Below, piece after piece: positions 55,569 to 64,000 of a DNA stretch of 64,000 bases. Both the position numbers and the translations under genes were made by a program. A model generated the notes under the pieces. It saw nothing but the letters and a program-made list of their open reading frames with translations, was not told the origin of the DNA and searched no databases. How positions within the stretch are numbered: position 1 is the stretch's first letter; each line of letters starts with the position of its first letter. Source of the DNA: Kiritimatiellia bacterium (GTDB lineage: Bacteria; Verrucomicrobiota; Kiritimatiellia; CAIVKH01); the NCBI GenBank assembly GCA_023953695.1, contig JAMLJG010000005.1, positions 1 through 64,000 of the forward strand. Reading direction: 5' to 3'.

Positions 55569-55870
55569 GGCTCGATCCCCAGTTCCACGCACTTTTTTTG
55601 GAGGAATTCCTTCTCGATGACCAGTTGCCCCACCTTCCGCTCCATCCGGGCGCACCGATCTTCCAACTCTTTCAACCGCTCATCCGCCGCACCCTTGCGC
55701 TCGAAGAGCAGGCTGATGTTCTCCTCCAGCTCCTTCTTCCAGCCCGACACCTGCACTGGGTGCAGGTTGTTGTCCCGGGCAATCTCCGTCACCGTCTTGA
55801 CGCCCCGCAGGGCCTCCCGGGCTATCCGGGCCTTGAACTCCGCACTATGGTTCCGTCGCGTCCGCTTCAT
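55565..55870 (-). CDS. IS3-family transposase OrfA
   Basis: The 101-residue protein starts MKRTRRNHSAEFKARIAREAL and contains a helix-turn-helix (TVTEIARDNNLHPVQVSGWKK) and a leucine-zipper coiled coil (RLKELEDRCARMERKVGQL), the DNA-binding and multimerisation module of IS3-family transposases. The slippery A7 lies near its 3' end. Confidence 0.92.
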   Translation of the reverse strand: MKRTRRNHSAEFKARIAREALRGVKTVTEIARDNNLHPVQVSGWKKELEENISLLFERKGAADERLKELEDRCARMERKVGQLVIEKEFLQKKCVELGIEP

Positions 55871-55973
55871 TGTTCTCCTCGTTTCTGCCCTGTCGTTCCA
55901 ACAGGGCTACCGCAGGGAGAATCTCACCTCAAACCATAACTAGCCCCCTGGCTCCGTTTCCGGGGCCACCGCT

Positions 55974-56335
55974 TGGCTTTGGAGGAGGCCCTGATCCAGC
56001 GCTTCGGCTGGGTGCGGGGCGCACCGCCGGGAATGCGGCTGTGTCATGACAACGGGTTGGTCTTCGGATCCCGCGCTTATCGGGCGTTGGTGCGGGACTA
56101 CGGGCTCACCCAGGAATACATCGCCCCCTACACACCCGAACAAAATGGCCTGTGTGAACGCTTCATCCGCACGTTCTAAGAGGAATGCGCGTGGCTGCAC
56201 AACTTCAAGGACATCGCAGACGCCCGCCGGGCCATTGCCACTTTCATCCAGTTCTACAACACGGAGCGCCGACACCAGTCGCTCGGATATCTCACCCCAC
56301 AGCAATACAACCACACCCGAAAGGTCGCAGCATGA
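55974..56335 (+). pseudogene. C-terminal fragment of a second IS3-family transposase, with in-frame stop
   Basis: One frame runs through the fragment and encodes the end of an IS3-type OrfB: RLCHDNGLVFGSRAYRAL (third catalytic region with D), YIAPYTPEQNGLCERFIRTF (catalytic E), then a TAA at 56177-56179, then EECAWLHNF and FYNTERRHQSLGYLTPQQYN. The stop falls where related proteins have Lys, so a single codon change (probably AAG/AAA to TAA) is enough to explain it. The 5' portion is missing, replaced by the intact IS3 element. It is unrelated in sequence to that element's OrfB. Confidence 0.85.
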
Positions 56336-56402
56336 TCGCAGAAATTAATCATCAGACTTGTCCAACTGTCGAGGGGACACTACAAGACGGCCTAAATTTG
56401 TA

Positions 56403-56756
56403 TGGTGGAGGCGGGGGGAATCGAACCCCCGTCCGCATAAGCGTTGCGATGGCATCTACGCGCGTGTTCCGTAATTAAGTCTCGCCCGGTGAACTGCCTA
56501 CGGACAGGCCATTCACCGCGCCAGCACCCACGATGGATACATCCTCAGTCCCCGGGTACTCGGTTCTTCGGACGCCCTGCTGTCGGCGTTTCAGCCCCCG
56601 AGCAGGAGTGAGGGGTGAAACGTCGCGGCAACTTTAGGCCGCGAGAGCCAGCTCTTCGTTGGCTTGTGTGTTTTCCCGCATTTTTAACGAGGCCAAGCGG
56701 GGTCCCCGGCGCGCCACCAAAGCTTCAAACCTACACGTCGAAACCTGGTCGCCCCC
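56403..56756 (-). ncRNA. ssrA: tmRNA (transfer-messenger RNA)
   Basis: The gene has the tRNA-like ends (5' GGGGGCG pairing with 3' CGCCTCC, encoded CCA at 56403-56405; T arm GGGGGTTCGATTCCCCC) and a tag-reading frame ending NTQANEELALAA and TAA at 56634-56636. The 5' GCGACCAGGTTTCGACG segment is typical. It tags stalled proteins for degradation with its peptide. The exact resume codon is not certain because several in-frame positions upstream of the tag are possible. Confidence 0.96.
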
Positions 56757-56835
56757 ATTCTTTCCGACGCCATTTGTCAGAGAACGCTCTTATTCTACAC
56801 ATTTCGTATAGACCTGTTGAGCGCTGAGTGGGAAA

Positions 56836-56912
56836 TGGCGTCCCCGGAGAGAGTTGAACTCCCAACCTTCTGATCCGTAGTCAGATGCTCTATCCAATTG
56901 AGCTACGGGGAC
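56836..56912 (-). tRNA. tRNA-Arg (ACG)
   Basis: A 77-base cloverleaf with acceptor GTCCCCG/CGGGGAC, anticodon loop CTACGGA (anticodon ACG), T loop TTCAACT and encoded CCA. It lies between tmRNA and the ABC exporter genes on the same strand. Confidence 0.97.
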
Positions 56913-57015
56913 GTCAAAGTGGTGACATTATCGAAGCTCTTTTCTAAACGCAACCAGGAATTGCTTCGCGGCGCTCGCATTTTTGTGCAGTTGTGGGACT
57001 GGGGCAGCGCGTGGG

Positions 57016-58797
57016 CTAGATGTCGCGAAGGCTGAGGCTGTTGAACATGCTGCCGGGTGTGGCGAGGAGTTGCGCAGGCGCGCCTTGTTCAAGGATCTGG
57101 CCGCGGTCCATGACGAGGATTTGGTCGGCCATGGAGACGGTCTTGATGCGGTGCGCGATGCTGATGATCGTCTTGTGTTCGCTGATTTTGGCGACGGTCT
57201 GGAGAATGCCGGCTTCTGTTGCGCTATCGAGTTGCGAGGTGATTTCGTCGAGTACGATGATGGGGGTTTCACGGAGCAGGGCGCGGGCGAGGGCAATGCG
57301 CTGGCGCTGACCGCCGGATACTTCTTCACCGCCTTCGCCCATGAAGCGCTGCAGGCCGGAGCGATCGCCGAGCCAGTCGTCGAGCAGCACCTGTTGGCAT
57401 ACGTGCCAGAGTTGATCGTCGGTGGCGTGTGGATTCGCGAGGCGAAGGTTGGCGGCCAGGGTGTCGTTGAATAGATAGGTGCGCTGGCTGACGATGGTGA
57501 CTAAATTGCGCAATTGCCGACCGCTGAAGTCGCGGATGTCCACTCCGGCGACTTCAATGGTTCCTGAATCCGGCAACCAGAATTGGAGCGCGAGCGCAGC
57601 GATGGTGGATTTGCCTGAGCCGGAGGCGCCGACAATGCCCGTGAAACTGCCGGGGGCGACTTCGAAGGTGACGTCATCCACAGCGGCGTTGAGTCGGCCG
57701 GGGTAGGTGAACTTGACGTTCTGAAAGCGAATGCCGGCGCGCGATTTGAGTTCGGTCAAGTTGAGGGCGGGATTGTCCGCTCGGTTGGGGACGACGGGTT
57801 CGGCGTCAATGATGCTGAAGAGGCGCTCGGCGGAGACAAACGCCTGATCGAGGTCGGCTGCTGCTTCTTCGATTTCAAGCAGCGCCGGCCACGTTGCAAA
57901 CATGGAAAGCAGGCCCACGAGCAGTGCGCCGAGGGCTCCGCTATTCCATGCGGCTTCCGCATTGTGAGATTCGTTCAGAAACCAGTGTATGCCGTACGCG
58001 ATGAAGAGCGCCATGGCCACGACGCGGCTCAGCGCGCTCACTGTTCGACGGTTGGCCAAACGGTAGCCCAGGCGTTGCAGGCCTGCGCTGACGCCGGCGG
58101 TGGCGGACTCCAGCTCGTCCTGGCGCGCTTGTGTTGCGCGAAAACCGAGGACTTCGCCGATTCCCTGCATGCTGTCCACCAAGTGCTGCGCAACCAATCC
58201 GCGCTGCTCGCGGATGACTTTGGCGTCTCGAGAGCCTTGCTTGGCCCCGATATTGGGAACTACCAGGCCGAGAATCAGAAACGAGGATGCCATGATGATC
58301 AGGAGGGGCGGGGGGAGTTGATTCCAAAAGATGGCGACCACGGTGATGGGGATCAAAACCGCTGTGGTCACGGGGGCGATGGTGTGGGCGAAGAAAACTT
58401 CCACCCGATCCACATCGCGCGTGACGCGGGCGATAAGGTCGCCGCTCTTTTTGCCGTCGGTTGCTGCGGGCGCTTGCGGTTCGAGACGGTCGAAGACGAG
58501 CGTGCGCAGATAGGCGAGCGACTTGAATGCGACATAGTGTCCGGCATATTGCTCGAGGTAGCGCAGCACCGCGCGGATGACGGAGACGATGACTAGGCCG
58601 ATTAATGCGGCCTTCAGATCGAGCGCTTCGCGATTTTGCCGATGGAGGAAGAGCGTGCCGAGAATCCAACCGCTCAATGCGAGCTGCATTATGCCTGCGA
58701 GCAGGGCGATATAGCGGCAGATCGTAGAAAGGATGAGCGGAACTTTGACGGGTTGAACGATCGCCAACAGGCGGTTCCTGATTTGAGCTGAAGTCAT
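57016..58797 (-). CDS. ABC exporter subunit, CydC-like (heterodimeric with next gene)
   Basis: The 593-residue protein has an N-terminal six-helix transmembrane domain and a C-terminal ATPase with Walker A GASGSGKSTI, Q-loop SQRTYLF, signature VSGGQRQRIALARALL, Walker B IIVLDEITSQLD and SIAHRIKTV. The membrane domain order (LALSGWILGTLF, SGDLIARVTRDVDRVEVFFA) resembles CydC, which with CydD exports glutathione and cysteine for cytochrome bd assembly. No cydAB genes are in this window, so the name is tentative. It overlaps the partner gene at 58794 by 4 bases. Confidence 0.85.
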   Translation of the reverse strand: MTSAQIRNRLLAIVQPVKVPLILSTICRYIALLAGIMQLALSGWILGTLFLHRQNREALDLKAALIGLVIVSVIRAVLRYLEQYAGHYVAFKSLAYLRTLVFDRLEPQAPAATDGKKSGDLIARVTRDVDRVEVFFAHTIAPVTTAVLIPITVVAIFWNQLPPPLLIIMASSFLILGLVVPNIGAKQGSRDAKVIREQRGLVAQHLVDSMQGIGEVLGFRATQARQDELESATAGVSAGLQRLGYRLANRRTVSALSRVVAMALFIAYGIHWFLNESHNAEAAWNSGALGALLVGLLSMFATWPALLEIEEAAADLDQAFVSAERLFSIIDAEPVVPNRADNPALNLTELKSRAGIRFQNVKFTYPGRLNAAVDDVTFEVAPGSFTGIVGASGSGKSTIAALALQFWLPDSGTIEVAGVDIRDFSGRQLRNLVTIVSQRTYLFNDTLAANLRLANPHATDDQLWHVCQQVLLDDWLGDRSGLQRFMGEGGEEVSGGQRQRIALARALLRETPIIVLDEITSQLDSATEAGILQTVAKISEHKTIISIAHRIKTVSMADQILVMDRGQILEQGAPAQLLATPGSMFNSLSLRDI

Positions 58798-60482
58798 ACT
58801 TGCGCCAACTTTCCATCCGCGAGCCGATAGGTCTTATCGGCGCCCGCAATCACCGCCTTGCGGTGAGCGATCGTGATCAAGGTCTTGTCCGATTTGATTT
58901 TGGAGAGGGACTCGCGAATCAATGCTTCAGAGTGCAGGTCCACTTGCGACGTGGGTTCGTCCAGAATCAAAATCCTGCTTCCCGAAAGAATCGCGCGTGC
59001 AAGCGCCAAGCGCTGGGCTTGTCCGCCGGAAAGGCCGAGCCCGCGCTCGCCAACCTCCGTTTGCAACTGGTGCGGCATCTGTCGGACTTCAGCAGCCAGA
59101 TTTGCCGCTTCCAGCGCCTCCCAAAGTTCGCTGTCCGTTGCATCCTGTTTTGCGAGACGCAAATTTGCCGCCACGGAGCCGGTGAAAAGATAGGTGTTTT
59201 GGGAAACGACCGATAGCGCTTTGCCCACGCGGTGTTGCGAGACGGTTTCGCCCGCGACTTTGATGTCGCCCGAGGTCGGTTGGTAGAAGCCGCGGATCAA
59301 ACTCACCAACGTTGATTTGCCGCCGCCGCTTTCGCCAACGATCGCCACTTCTTCGCCCGTCATCACTTTCAGATTCACCTGACTCAACACCTCGCCCGTG
59401 CTGCCGGGGTAGGTGAAGCTCAAGTTGCTGATGTCAACGGCCACCGCGCCGTTCTTCTTCACGGGCGAGGCGTCTTCTGTTGGGGCAGTGGATTGGACAT
59501 CGGCCGCTTCCGCCGCATCCTTCGCCACCTTTGCATCCGCCGCGGCAGCGACCAGGCGGCGCAGCTCCTTTTGCGATGCGATTCCGCCCATACCGATATA
59601 GAAGAACGCGCCCACGCGGTTCAAAGGCTCCGTGAGCAGGGTCGAGAGCAGGACCAACGCCAGTGCTGAACCCAAGCTCAGGGTGTTGTCTTGGTAGCCG
59701 ACGGCAGCCAGATATGTGCCCAGTACCGGCATGGCCAAACTGAAGGAGAGGTCCGCCACAATAATGATCAATTGATTGCCCGCCAGCAGTCGCATCACAT
59801 GCTTGCGGGTCTCCTCCGCTTCCTCGGCAATGACCTTGCGTTGATAGTCGCCCGCATTCAACCCGCGCAACATGCCCAGTCCCTGCACGGAATCCAGATA
59901 GGTGGTGGCGAGTTTGCGCGCCTGTTTGCGATAGGAGTTGGAAACTTTTCTGAAAGCCTTTTGGAAGGAGAGAATGATAATGGGCACCAGCGGCAATGTC
60001 GCCAGCATGATCAAACCGCTCTTGAGATCAACGAGTGCGGCGATGACGATGGTGACCAGGAACGGTGAAAAGAGCGCGGCCCGGATTGAACCCAGGAAGC
60101 GAGTTCTGTATGCGCTGGCGCGATCTACGGCATCCGTCATGCTCGAGATGAGCCGCCCCGTCTTCTGCGTCATTCGAAAGCTGGGGCCCAGCGTGAATAC
60201 CGCATCGAGGGCCTGGCGACGCAGAGACAACTCGTCGTCTGCCTGTCCTTTGAGAGAATAGACCTCCGTATAATACGTCGCGAACAGGAGTGCCCCACAG
60301 GCCGGAAGGAGGACAAGCTTCCAGTTTTCCGTACTGGCACCCATCAAGACATCCAGCAGGCTTCCCAGCGAAAGAAAGAAGAAGGCCCACGCGAGTTGGA
60401 CCACGAAGCCAAGCCACATCGTGGTCTTTACGACGTTTTTTGGGGCGGGGAGCGGGACGGGTGGCTTGCTGGATTTTGGCAT
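58794..60482 (-). CDS. ABC exporter subunit, CydD-like (heterodimeric with next gene)
   Basis: The 562-residue protein starts MPKSSKPPVPLPAPKN at ATG 60482; a longer in-frame extension exists but lacks support. It has a six-helix membrane domain (MTQKTGRLISSMTDAVDRAS) and ATPase with Walker A GESGGGKSTL, SQNTYLF, signature LSGGQAQRLALARAI, Walker B ILILDEPTSQVD and TIAHRKAV. An alanine-rich linker of about 45 residues separates the two domains. It pairs with the CydC-like product; both ATPase sites look complete. Substrate inferred, not known. Confidence 0.85.
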   Translation of the reverse strand: MPKSSKPPVPLPAPKNVVKTTMWLGFVVQLAWAFFFLSLGSLLDVLMGASTENWKLVLLPACGALLFATYYTEVYSLKGQADDELSLRRQALDAVFTLGPSFRMTQKTGRLISSMTDAVDRASAYRTRFLGSIRAALFSPFLVTIVIAALVDLKSGLIMLATLPLVPIIILSFQKAFRKVSNSYRKQARKLATTYLDSVQGLGMLRGLNAGDYQRKVIAEEAEETRKHVMRLLAGNQLIIIVADLSFSLAMPVLGTYLAAVGYQDNTLSLGSALALVLLSTLLTEPLNRVGAFFYIGMGGIASQKELRRLVAAAADAKVAKDAAEAADVQSTAPTEDASPVKKNGAVAVDISNLSFTYPGSTGEVLSQVNLKVMTGEEVAIVGESGGGKSTLVSLIRGFYQPTSGDIKVAGETVSQHRVGKALSVVSQNTYLFTGSVAANLRLAKQDATDSELWEALEAANLAAEVRQMPHQLQTEVGERGLGLSGGQAQRLALARAILSGSRILILDEPTSQVDLHSEALIRESLSKIKSDKTLITIAHRKAVIAGADKTYRLADGKLAQV

Positions 60483-60673
60483 ATCGCGAAAAGTACCGTG
60501 CTTTTCGCTCGTTTCAAGCGGCAGTATGCACAAATCGCCTGTGAAAACGCTAACGGGTCGGTCAGAGCTAGCTGGTGGGGTGCATCAATCCGGCTATTTT
60601 TCGACGCATTGTCTTTTTTTATGGTAAAAATGCGCATCGCTCCTATACATTGAGCATCGGCAAGGAGATCACT

Positions 60674-61420
60674 ATGTATAAGAAATTGTTGCTGCCTATC
60701 CTTTGTTGCACAGCTTCGCTTGCGTTTGCAGAACCCCAACGCACGGTGCTGACCACCGAAAACAAGTTTCCAGAGCTGGGTCACCTGGAGCTCGGATACG
60801 ACTTTTCCAACCGCGAATTCTCCGATCTCGAGTACCGCAGCCATGAGGTCTTTGCGCGATTCGGACTCGTTGAGAATCTGACAGCGCGTGTTCACGTTCC
60901 GTTCGACACCTACCGCCCGGATTTCGGCAGCAGCGAGAGCGGGCTGGGTGATGTTCGCGTCGGCCTCGACCTCGTGGCCTATCAGGACGTCTTCTCCTTC
61001 CCCTTCATCATCCCTCACGTGGATGTGGGCTTTTCGACCGGCGATGAGGACAAGAACCTCGGCACCGGCGAGACGATGTACAAGTTCGGCGTTGCGTTCG
61101 GCACCAAGACGCACGAGCAGTTTGTCTGGGTGTTGGACGTGAGCTACGCGGCTGACGCAAAGGCGAAGGCGGCTGACGAGGACGACATTTTCGAAGTTGG
61201 GCTCTCGTGGGGCTGGGAACTCTCCGACCGGTTCATGCTCTCCCTGGAAGCCTTGATCCAGGACTACCAGGATACGGACAACGAGCCGTATTTGCTCGGT
61301 GGCGGCTTTTCTTACAAGTGGACCCCGGCTCTCCAGACCCGCTTCTTCATGGGCGGCTGGCAGGAGCAGGAATCGGGAGAAGACCTCGTAATCAATGTGA
61401 ACGCGAGTTACTCCTTCTAA
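60674..61420 (+). CDS. Outer-membrane beta-barrel protein
   Basis: The 248-residue protein has a signal peptide (YKKLLLPILCCTASLAFA before EPQ) and regular amphipathic strands, acidic loops and the C-terminal NVNASYSF with terminal phenylalanine, typical of an outer-membrane barrel. AAGGAG lies 6 bases before the ATG at 60674. The family is not recognised; the strand pattern (GHLELGYDFSNREF, LTARVHVPFDTY) recalls small porin-like transporter proteins. A strong terminator follows, so it is probably monocistronic. Confidence 0.8.
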   Translation: MYKKLLLPILCCTASLAFAEPQRTVLTTENKFPELGHLELGYDFSNREFSDLEYRSHEVFARFGLVENLTARVHVPFDTYRPDFGSSESGLGDVRVGLDLVAYQDVFSFPFIIPHVDVGFSTGDEDKNLGTGETMYKFGVAFGTKTHEQFVWVLDVSYAADAKAKAADEDDIFEVGLSWGWELSDRFMLSLEALIQDYQDTDNEPYLLGGGFSYKWTPALQTRFFMGGWQEQESGEDLVINVNASYSF

Positions 61421-61443
61421 TTGTCACTCAAGAACACTTGCCC

Positions 61444-61475
61444 GACGGCCCCGATTTTCGGGGCCGTCGTTTTTT
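61444..61475 (+). terminator. Intrinsic terminator
   Basis: An 11-bp GC-rich stem (61444-61454 with 61458-61468), 3-base loop, then G and six T. It ends the outer-membrane protein gene before the men operon. Confidence 0.95.
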
Positions 61476-61577
61476 AACTCCAGCTCTTTCCCCGGACTCC
61501 CGTCGCGAGCTGCAAGAACCCGATTTTTCATTGCTGACGGCTCGCAATGTTGGGGGTGTGTGAGTACAGTGCGTGCG

Positions 61578-62318
61578 ATGTCTTCCATAGATCCCAATTC
61601 CATGAGTGAAGCTGAACCTTCGCGGCGCGAAGTTTGGCGAATGTTTGATCGCATTGCGCCGCGCTATGACTTGTTGAATCGCGTTCTCTCGGGCCGTCGC
61701 GATGTGGCGTGGCGCAAGCGCATGGGAACGCTGGCGCCGGATGGCGAGCGCTTGCGCCTGTTGGATGTGGCCACGGGAACCGCCGATCAGATTTTTTCCC
61801 TGATGGATGCTGTCCCGCGTATTGTCGAGGCGACAGGCGTGGACATGTCGGAAGGCATGTTGGCCAAAGGGCGCGAAAAAGTTGCGGCGCGCGGGATGAC
61901 ATCCAAGATCCAACTCAAGACTGGCGATGCGACTGCGATTCCCGAGCCGACTTCGGCCTACGATCTCTGCACCATTTCATTCGGCATTCGCAATGTCGTG
62001 GATGTGGTTGCGGGATTGCGCGAAATGCGCCGCGTTCTTCGGCCCGGCGGCCGCGCGCTCATATTGGAATTTTCGCAGCCCACCTCGCGGTGGTTCCGCG
62101 GACTCTATTTCTTTTATCTCCGCCATATATTGCCCGCCATCGGAGGGTGGTTTTCCGGCGATCGCGAGGCCTATCGCTATCTCAATGTCACCATCGAAAC
62201 ATTTCCGAGCGGTGAAACGTTTTGTGCGCTGATGCGCGAAGCGGGATTGGTTAACGTGCGCGCGATTCCGCTGACGTTGGGAATCGCCTCCATCTACGTT
62301 GGCGATGCGCCGTCATGA
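61578..62318 (+). CDS. menG: Demethylmenaquinone methyltransferase
   Basis: The UbiE/MenG family methylates demethylmenaquinone with S-adenosylmethionine in the last step of menaquinone synthesis. The 246-residue protein shows the family opening VWRMFDRIAPRYDLLNRVLS, motif I LLDVATGTADQ, and the later VDMSEGMLAKGR and TISFGIRNV. ATG 61578 is preferred; a GTG at 61560 or ATG at 61602 are alternatives. It overlaps menF by ATGA and leads menG-menF-menD, which supports the menaquinone rather than ubiquinone function. Confidence 0.92.
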   Translation: MSSIDPNSMSEAEPSRREVWRMFDRIAPRYDLLNRVLSGRRDVAWRKRMGTLAPDGERLRLLDVATGTADQIFSLMDAVPRIVEATGVDMSEGMLAKGREKVAARGMTSKIQLKTGDATAIPEPTSAYDLCTISFGIRNVVDVVAGLREMRRVLRPGGRALILEFSQPTSRWFRGLYFFYLRHILPAIGGWFSGDREAYRYLNVTIETFPSGETFCALMREAGLVNVRAIPLTLGIASIYVGDAPS

Positions 62319-63685
62319 GCGAAGCCGCCTCCATGCCGCTCGCGGCGTGTCGGCGCCTCGAGACCCGCCTCAAGGAACTGGCGGCCGCACCGAAGGCGAG
62401 GACTTCGCACCTTGTCCGCCTCTCTGAACGACTCGGAGCCGTGGACCTACTCGGCTGGCTTGCCGCGCAGCCCGGGAAAATTAAGGGCTACTGGGCGGAT
62501 CGCGATGGCGGCCTCGAAGTGGCCGCGCTAGGCGAGGCGGATGAGGTGAAGGGCGAGACGGCAGGCGACTATCAAACCTGTTGGCGCGAGCTGAAAGAGC
62601 GCTGGAATGGAGCCGATACGGACACTCGCTATTACGGCGGCTTTCGATTCGGGCCGTGGCATCCAGACGATCCGTCGTGGGCGCCCTTTCAGGCCTATCG
62701 TTTTGTTCTTCCCGAATTCGAATTGATTCGGCGCGAAGAGGGGGCGTGTGAGCTCATCTGCAATCTTTCGTTTCGCGCGGAGCGCGATCCGATCCCATCG
62801 GCGTTGGCGACGCTGCGCGCAATGCAGTTTCCCTCCTCGTTTCAGCCGAAGGCGGTGGGGCGCGTGCTGGGTCGGCACGACACGCCGGGCCGCGAGCGAT
62901 GGCTGCGGATTGTGAAGGAGGGACTTTCCGCAGTCCGCGCTCGCGAAGTGGAGAAGGTTGTCCTCGCGCGTCGAGCCTGCTTCGAGTTGGAGCACTCGGT
63001 GGATGCCTTCACGCTCATTCACCGCATGCGAGAAGAAGCAGGGCGCTGTTATCTCTTCTGCGGCGTTCACCAACTCGGCGTCGCCTTTGTTGGCGCGTCG
63101 CCCGAGCGGCTTTACAAACGACAGGGGCGCACCCTCCACAGCGAAGCGGTGGCGGGTACGCGGGTACGTGGCGCAACGCCGAGCGAAGATGAAGCGTTGG
63201 CAACCGCGCTCGCGCAAAGTGCAAAAGAGAGACAAGAACATCAATTGGTGGTGGACGGCATTCGCGAAGGATTGTCTTCCCTCTCTTCCTCCATACGCAT
63301 CGCCGAGGCCCCCTCGATCCTCAAGCTCGCTCGCCTCCAACACCTCGTGACGAAGATTGAGGCGAACCTTCGCCCCGAAGTGGACGATGCCACACTGCTG
63401 GGAGCGCTCCATCCAACGCCTGCCGTCGGTGGGCGTCCCGCTGCGGAGGCGATTCAGTTGTTGAACCGATTGGAGCCTTTTGATCGCGGTTGGTACACCG
63501 GCCCAGTGGGGTGGGTGGGGCCCGATGCCGCCGAGTTCGCCGTCGCGATTCGCTGCGGCGTTTCGGCGGGATCAACGCTTTGTCTGTTCTCGGGAGCCGG
63601 CATTGTGGCCGACTCCGATCCCGCTGCCGAGTGGGATGAAATTGAATCGAAACTTTCAACCTTTCTGTCCATTCTCGTCCGATGA
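62315..63685 (+). CDS. menF: Isochorismate synthase
   Basis: The 456-residue protein belongs to the chorismate-binding family and converts chorismate to isochorismate, the entry to menaquinone. Visible elements are [10 protein letters not shown], the active-site region [52 protein letters not shown] and the C-terminal [22 protein letters not shown] followed by [16 protein letters not shown]. It overlaps its neighbours menG and menD by ATGA each, indicating coupled translation. Length and motifs are complete. Confidence 0.94.
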   Translation: MSEAASMPLAACRRLETRLKELAAAPKARTSHLVRLSERLGAVDLLGWLAAQPGKIKGYWADRDGGLEVAALGEADEVKGETAGDYQTCWRELKERWNGADTDTRYYGGFRFGPWHPDDPSWAPFQAYRFVLPEFELIRREEGACELICNLSFRAERDPIPSALATLRAMQFPSSFQPKAVGRVLGRHDTPGRERWLRIVKEGLSAVRAREVEKVVLARRACFELEHSVDAFTLIHRMREEAGRCYLFCGVHQLGVAFVGASPERLYKRQGRTLHSEAVAGTRVRGATPSEDEALATALAQSAKERQEHQLVVDGIREGLSSLSSSIRIAEAPSILKLARLQHLVTKIEANLRPEVDDATLLGALHPTPAVGGRPAAEAIQLLNRLEPFDRGWYTGPVGWVGPDAAEFAVAIRCGVSAGSTLCLFSGAGIVADSDPAAEWDEIESKLSTFLSILVR

Positions 63686-64000
63686 AGCCAGCGCCACCCA
63701 ACATCAACTACTACTGGGCCACACTCCTGATGGAAGAGCTCTACCGATGCGGCGTGCGCGCGATCGGCATTGCGCCCGGTTCGCGATCCAGTCCGCTCGC
63801 GGAAGCGGCCGCATCGCACGGCAAGTTGGAGTTGGTCGTGCACCCCGATGAGCGAGGACTCGCATTTCATATGCTTGGCTATGCGCGCGGATCGGGCCGT
63901 CCGGCCGTCGTCGTGACCACGTCGGGCACCGCAGTTGCCAATCTCTTTCCTGCCATAGCGGAGGCCCATCACACCCGTGTGCCCCTCATTGCCCTCACAG
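63682..64000 (+). CDS. menD: SEPHCHC synthase MenD, N-terminal part
   Basis: The visible 106 residues match the N-terminal thiamine-diphosphate domain of MenD, which joins 2-oxoglutarate to isochorismate: a short [14 protein letters not shown] helix, [31 protein letters not shown], and [15 protein letters not shown]. The glutamate in HPDERG is the cofactor-contacting acid in the family. The gene runs off the right edge; the rest is unseen. It overlaps menF by ATGA. Confidence 0.93.
   Translation, partial: MKPAPPNINYYWATLLMEELYRCGVRAIGIAPGSRSSPLAEAAASHGKLELVVHPDERGLAFHMLGYARGSGRPAVVVTTSGTAVANLFPAIAEAHHTRVPLIALT

Larger units (their letters stand above)
54595..55973 (-). mobile_element. IS3-family insertion sequence
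   Basis: The element is bounded by perfect 29-bp inverted repeats (54595-54623 and 55945-55973) containing TGGCCCCGGAAACGGAGCC and carries orfA and orfB on the minus strand. Both genes look intact. No clear target-site duplication is visible; the right flank is a different IS3 fragment, so the right junction may be rearranged. The outermost five bases of the repeats could be shared flank rather than IS. Confidence 0.88.

Noticed and set aside
52335-56400. CRISPR array among the repeats
   Set aside because: The repeats are irregularly spaced palindromes and tandem RAYT units without regular spacers; no cas genes are present.

Overview
The window looks like a chromosomal segment from a Gram-negative, GC-rich bacterium. 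Two signal-peptide-bearing outer-membrane beta-barrel proteins, RecBCD and a menaquinone (men) pathway support this. The combination of a GldA/GldG-type ABC system with a DUF4340 protein, a DUF2723 membrane glycosyltransferase, a VTC/DUF4956/CotH cluster, secreted proteins with calcium-binding DxDxDG repeats, and REP-associated transposase debris is frequent in the PVC superphylum (Verrucomicrobiota, Kiritimatiellota and relatives) and similar uncultured lineages. That placement is inference; no ribosomal marker gene is present.

Layout. 1-8331 (minus): recC-recB-recD, closely packed, recD running off the left edge. 8332-9075: non-coding, with two copies of a 67-bp repeat. 9076-10572 (minus): a solitary reverse transcriptase of the unknown-group/Abi (defence RT) type, visibly AT-richer than its neighbours, with a roughly 550-bp gene-free upstream region. 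11128-15643 (plus): ABC ATPase, ABC-2 permease, GldG-like protein and DUF4340 protein. 15773-20988 (plus): GNAT acetyltransferase, then sbcD-sbcC. 21035-25104 (minus): purB-purM-purH. 25200-29582 (minus): VTC-domain protein, DUF4956 protein and a LamG-CotH protein. 29765-37718 (plus): an outer-membrane protein with a clear terminator, then a 2305-residue secreted protein carrying two complete GH13 amylase modules. 37744-45137 (plus): a long run of tightly spaced genes (secreted protein, GT2, CPBP protease, thiL, pyrK, pyrD, hypothetical, pgpA). 45195-51747 (minus): FecCD/FecE-type importer, DUF2723 protein, coiled-coil protein and tRNA-Gly(GCC).

51897-56335 is the accessory, decaying part of the window. 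It holds an EamA transporter, a cluster of palindromic repeats, an RHS C-terminal remnant with a small membrane protein behind it, a truncated REP-associated tyrosine transposase (RAYT) with duplicated 5' repeats, an intact-looking IS3-family element, and a second IS3-family transposase fragment with an in-frame stop. It abuts tmRNA (ssrA) and tRNA-Arg(ACG), a kind of locus often targeted by mobile DNA. 57016-60482 (minus): a CydDC-like heterodimeric ABC exporter. 60674-61475: an outer-membrane protein and terminator. 61578-64000 (plus): menG-menF-menD, menD cut by the right edge.

The most interesting candidates are the RT beside recCBD with its possible upstream RNA, the RHS tail plus putative immunity protein, and the repeat families linked to RAYT debris. 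No CRISPR array was seen.
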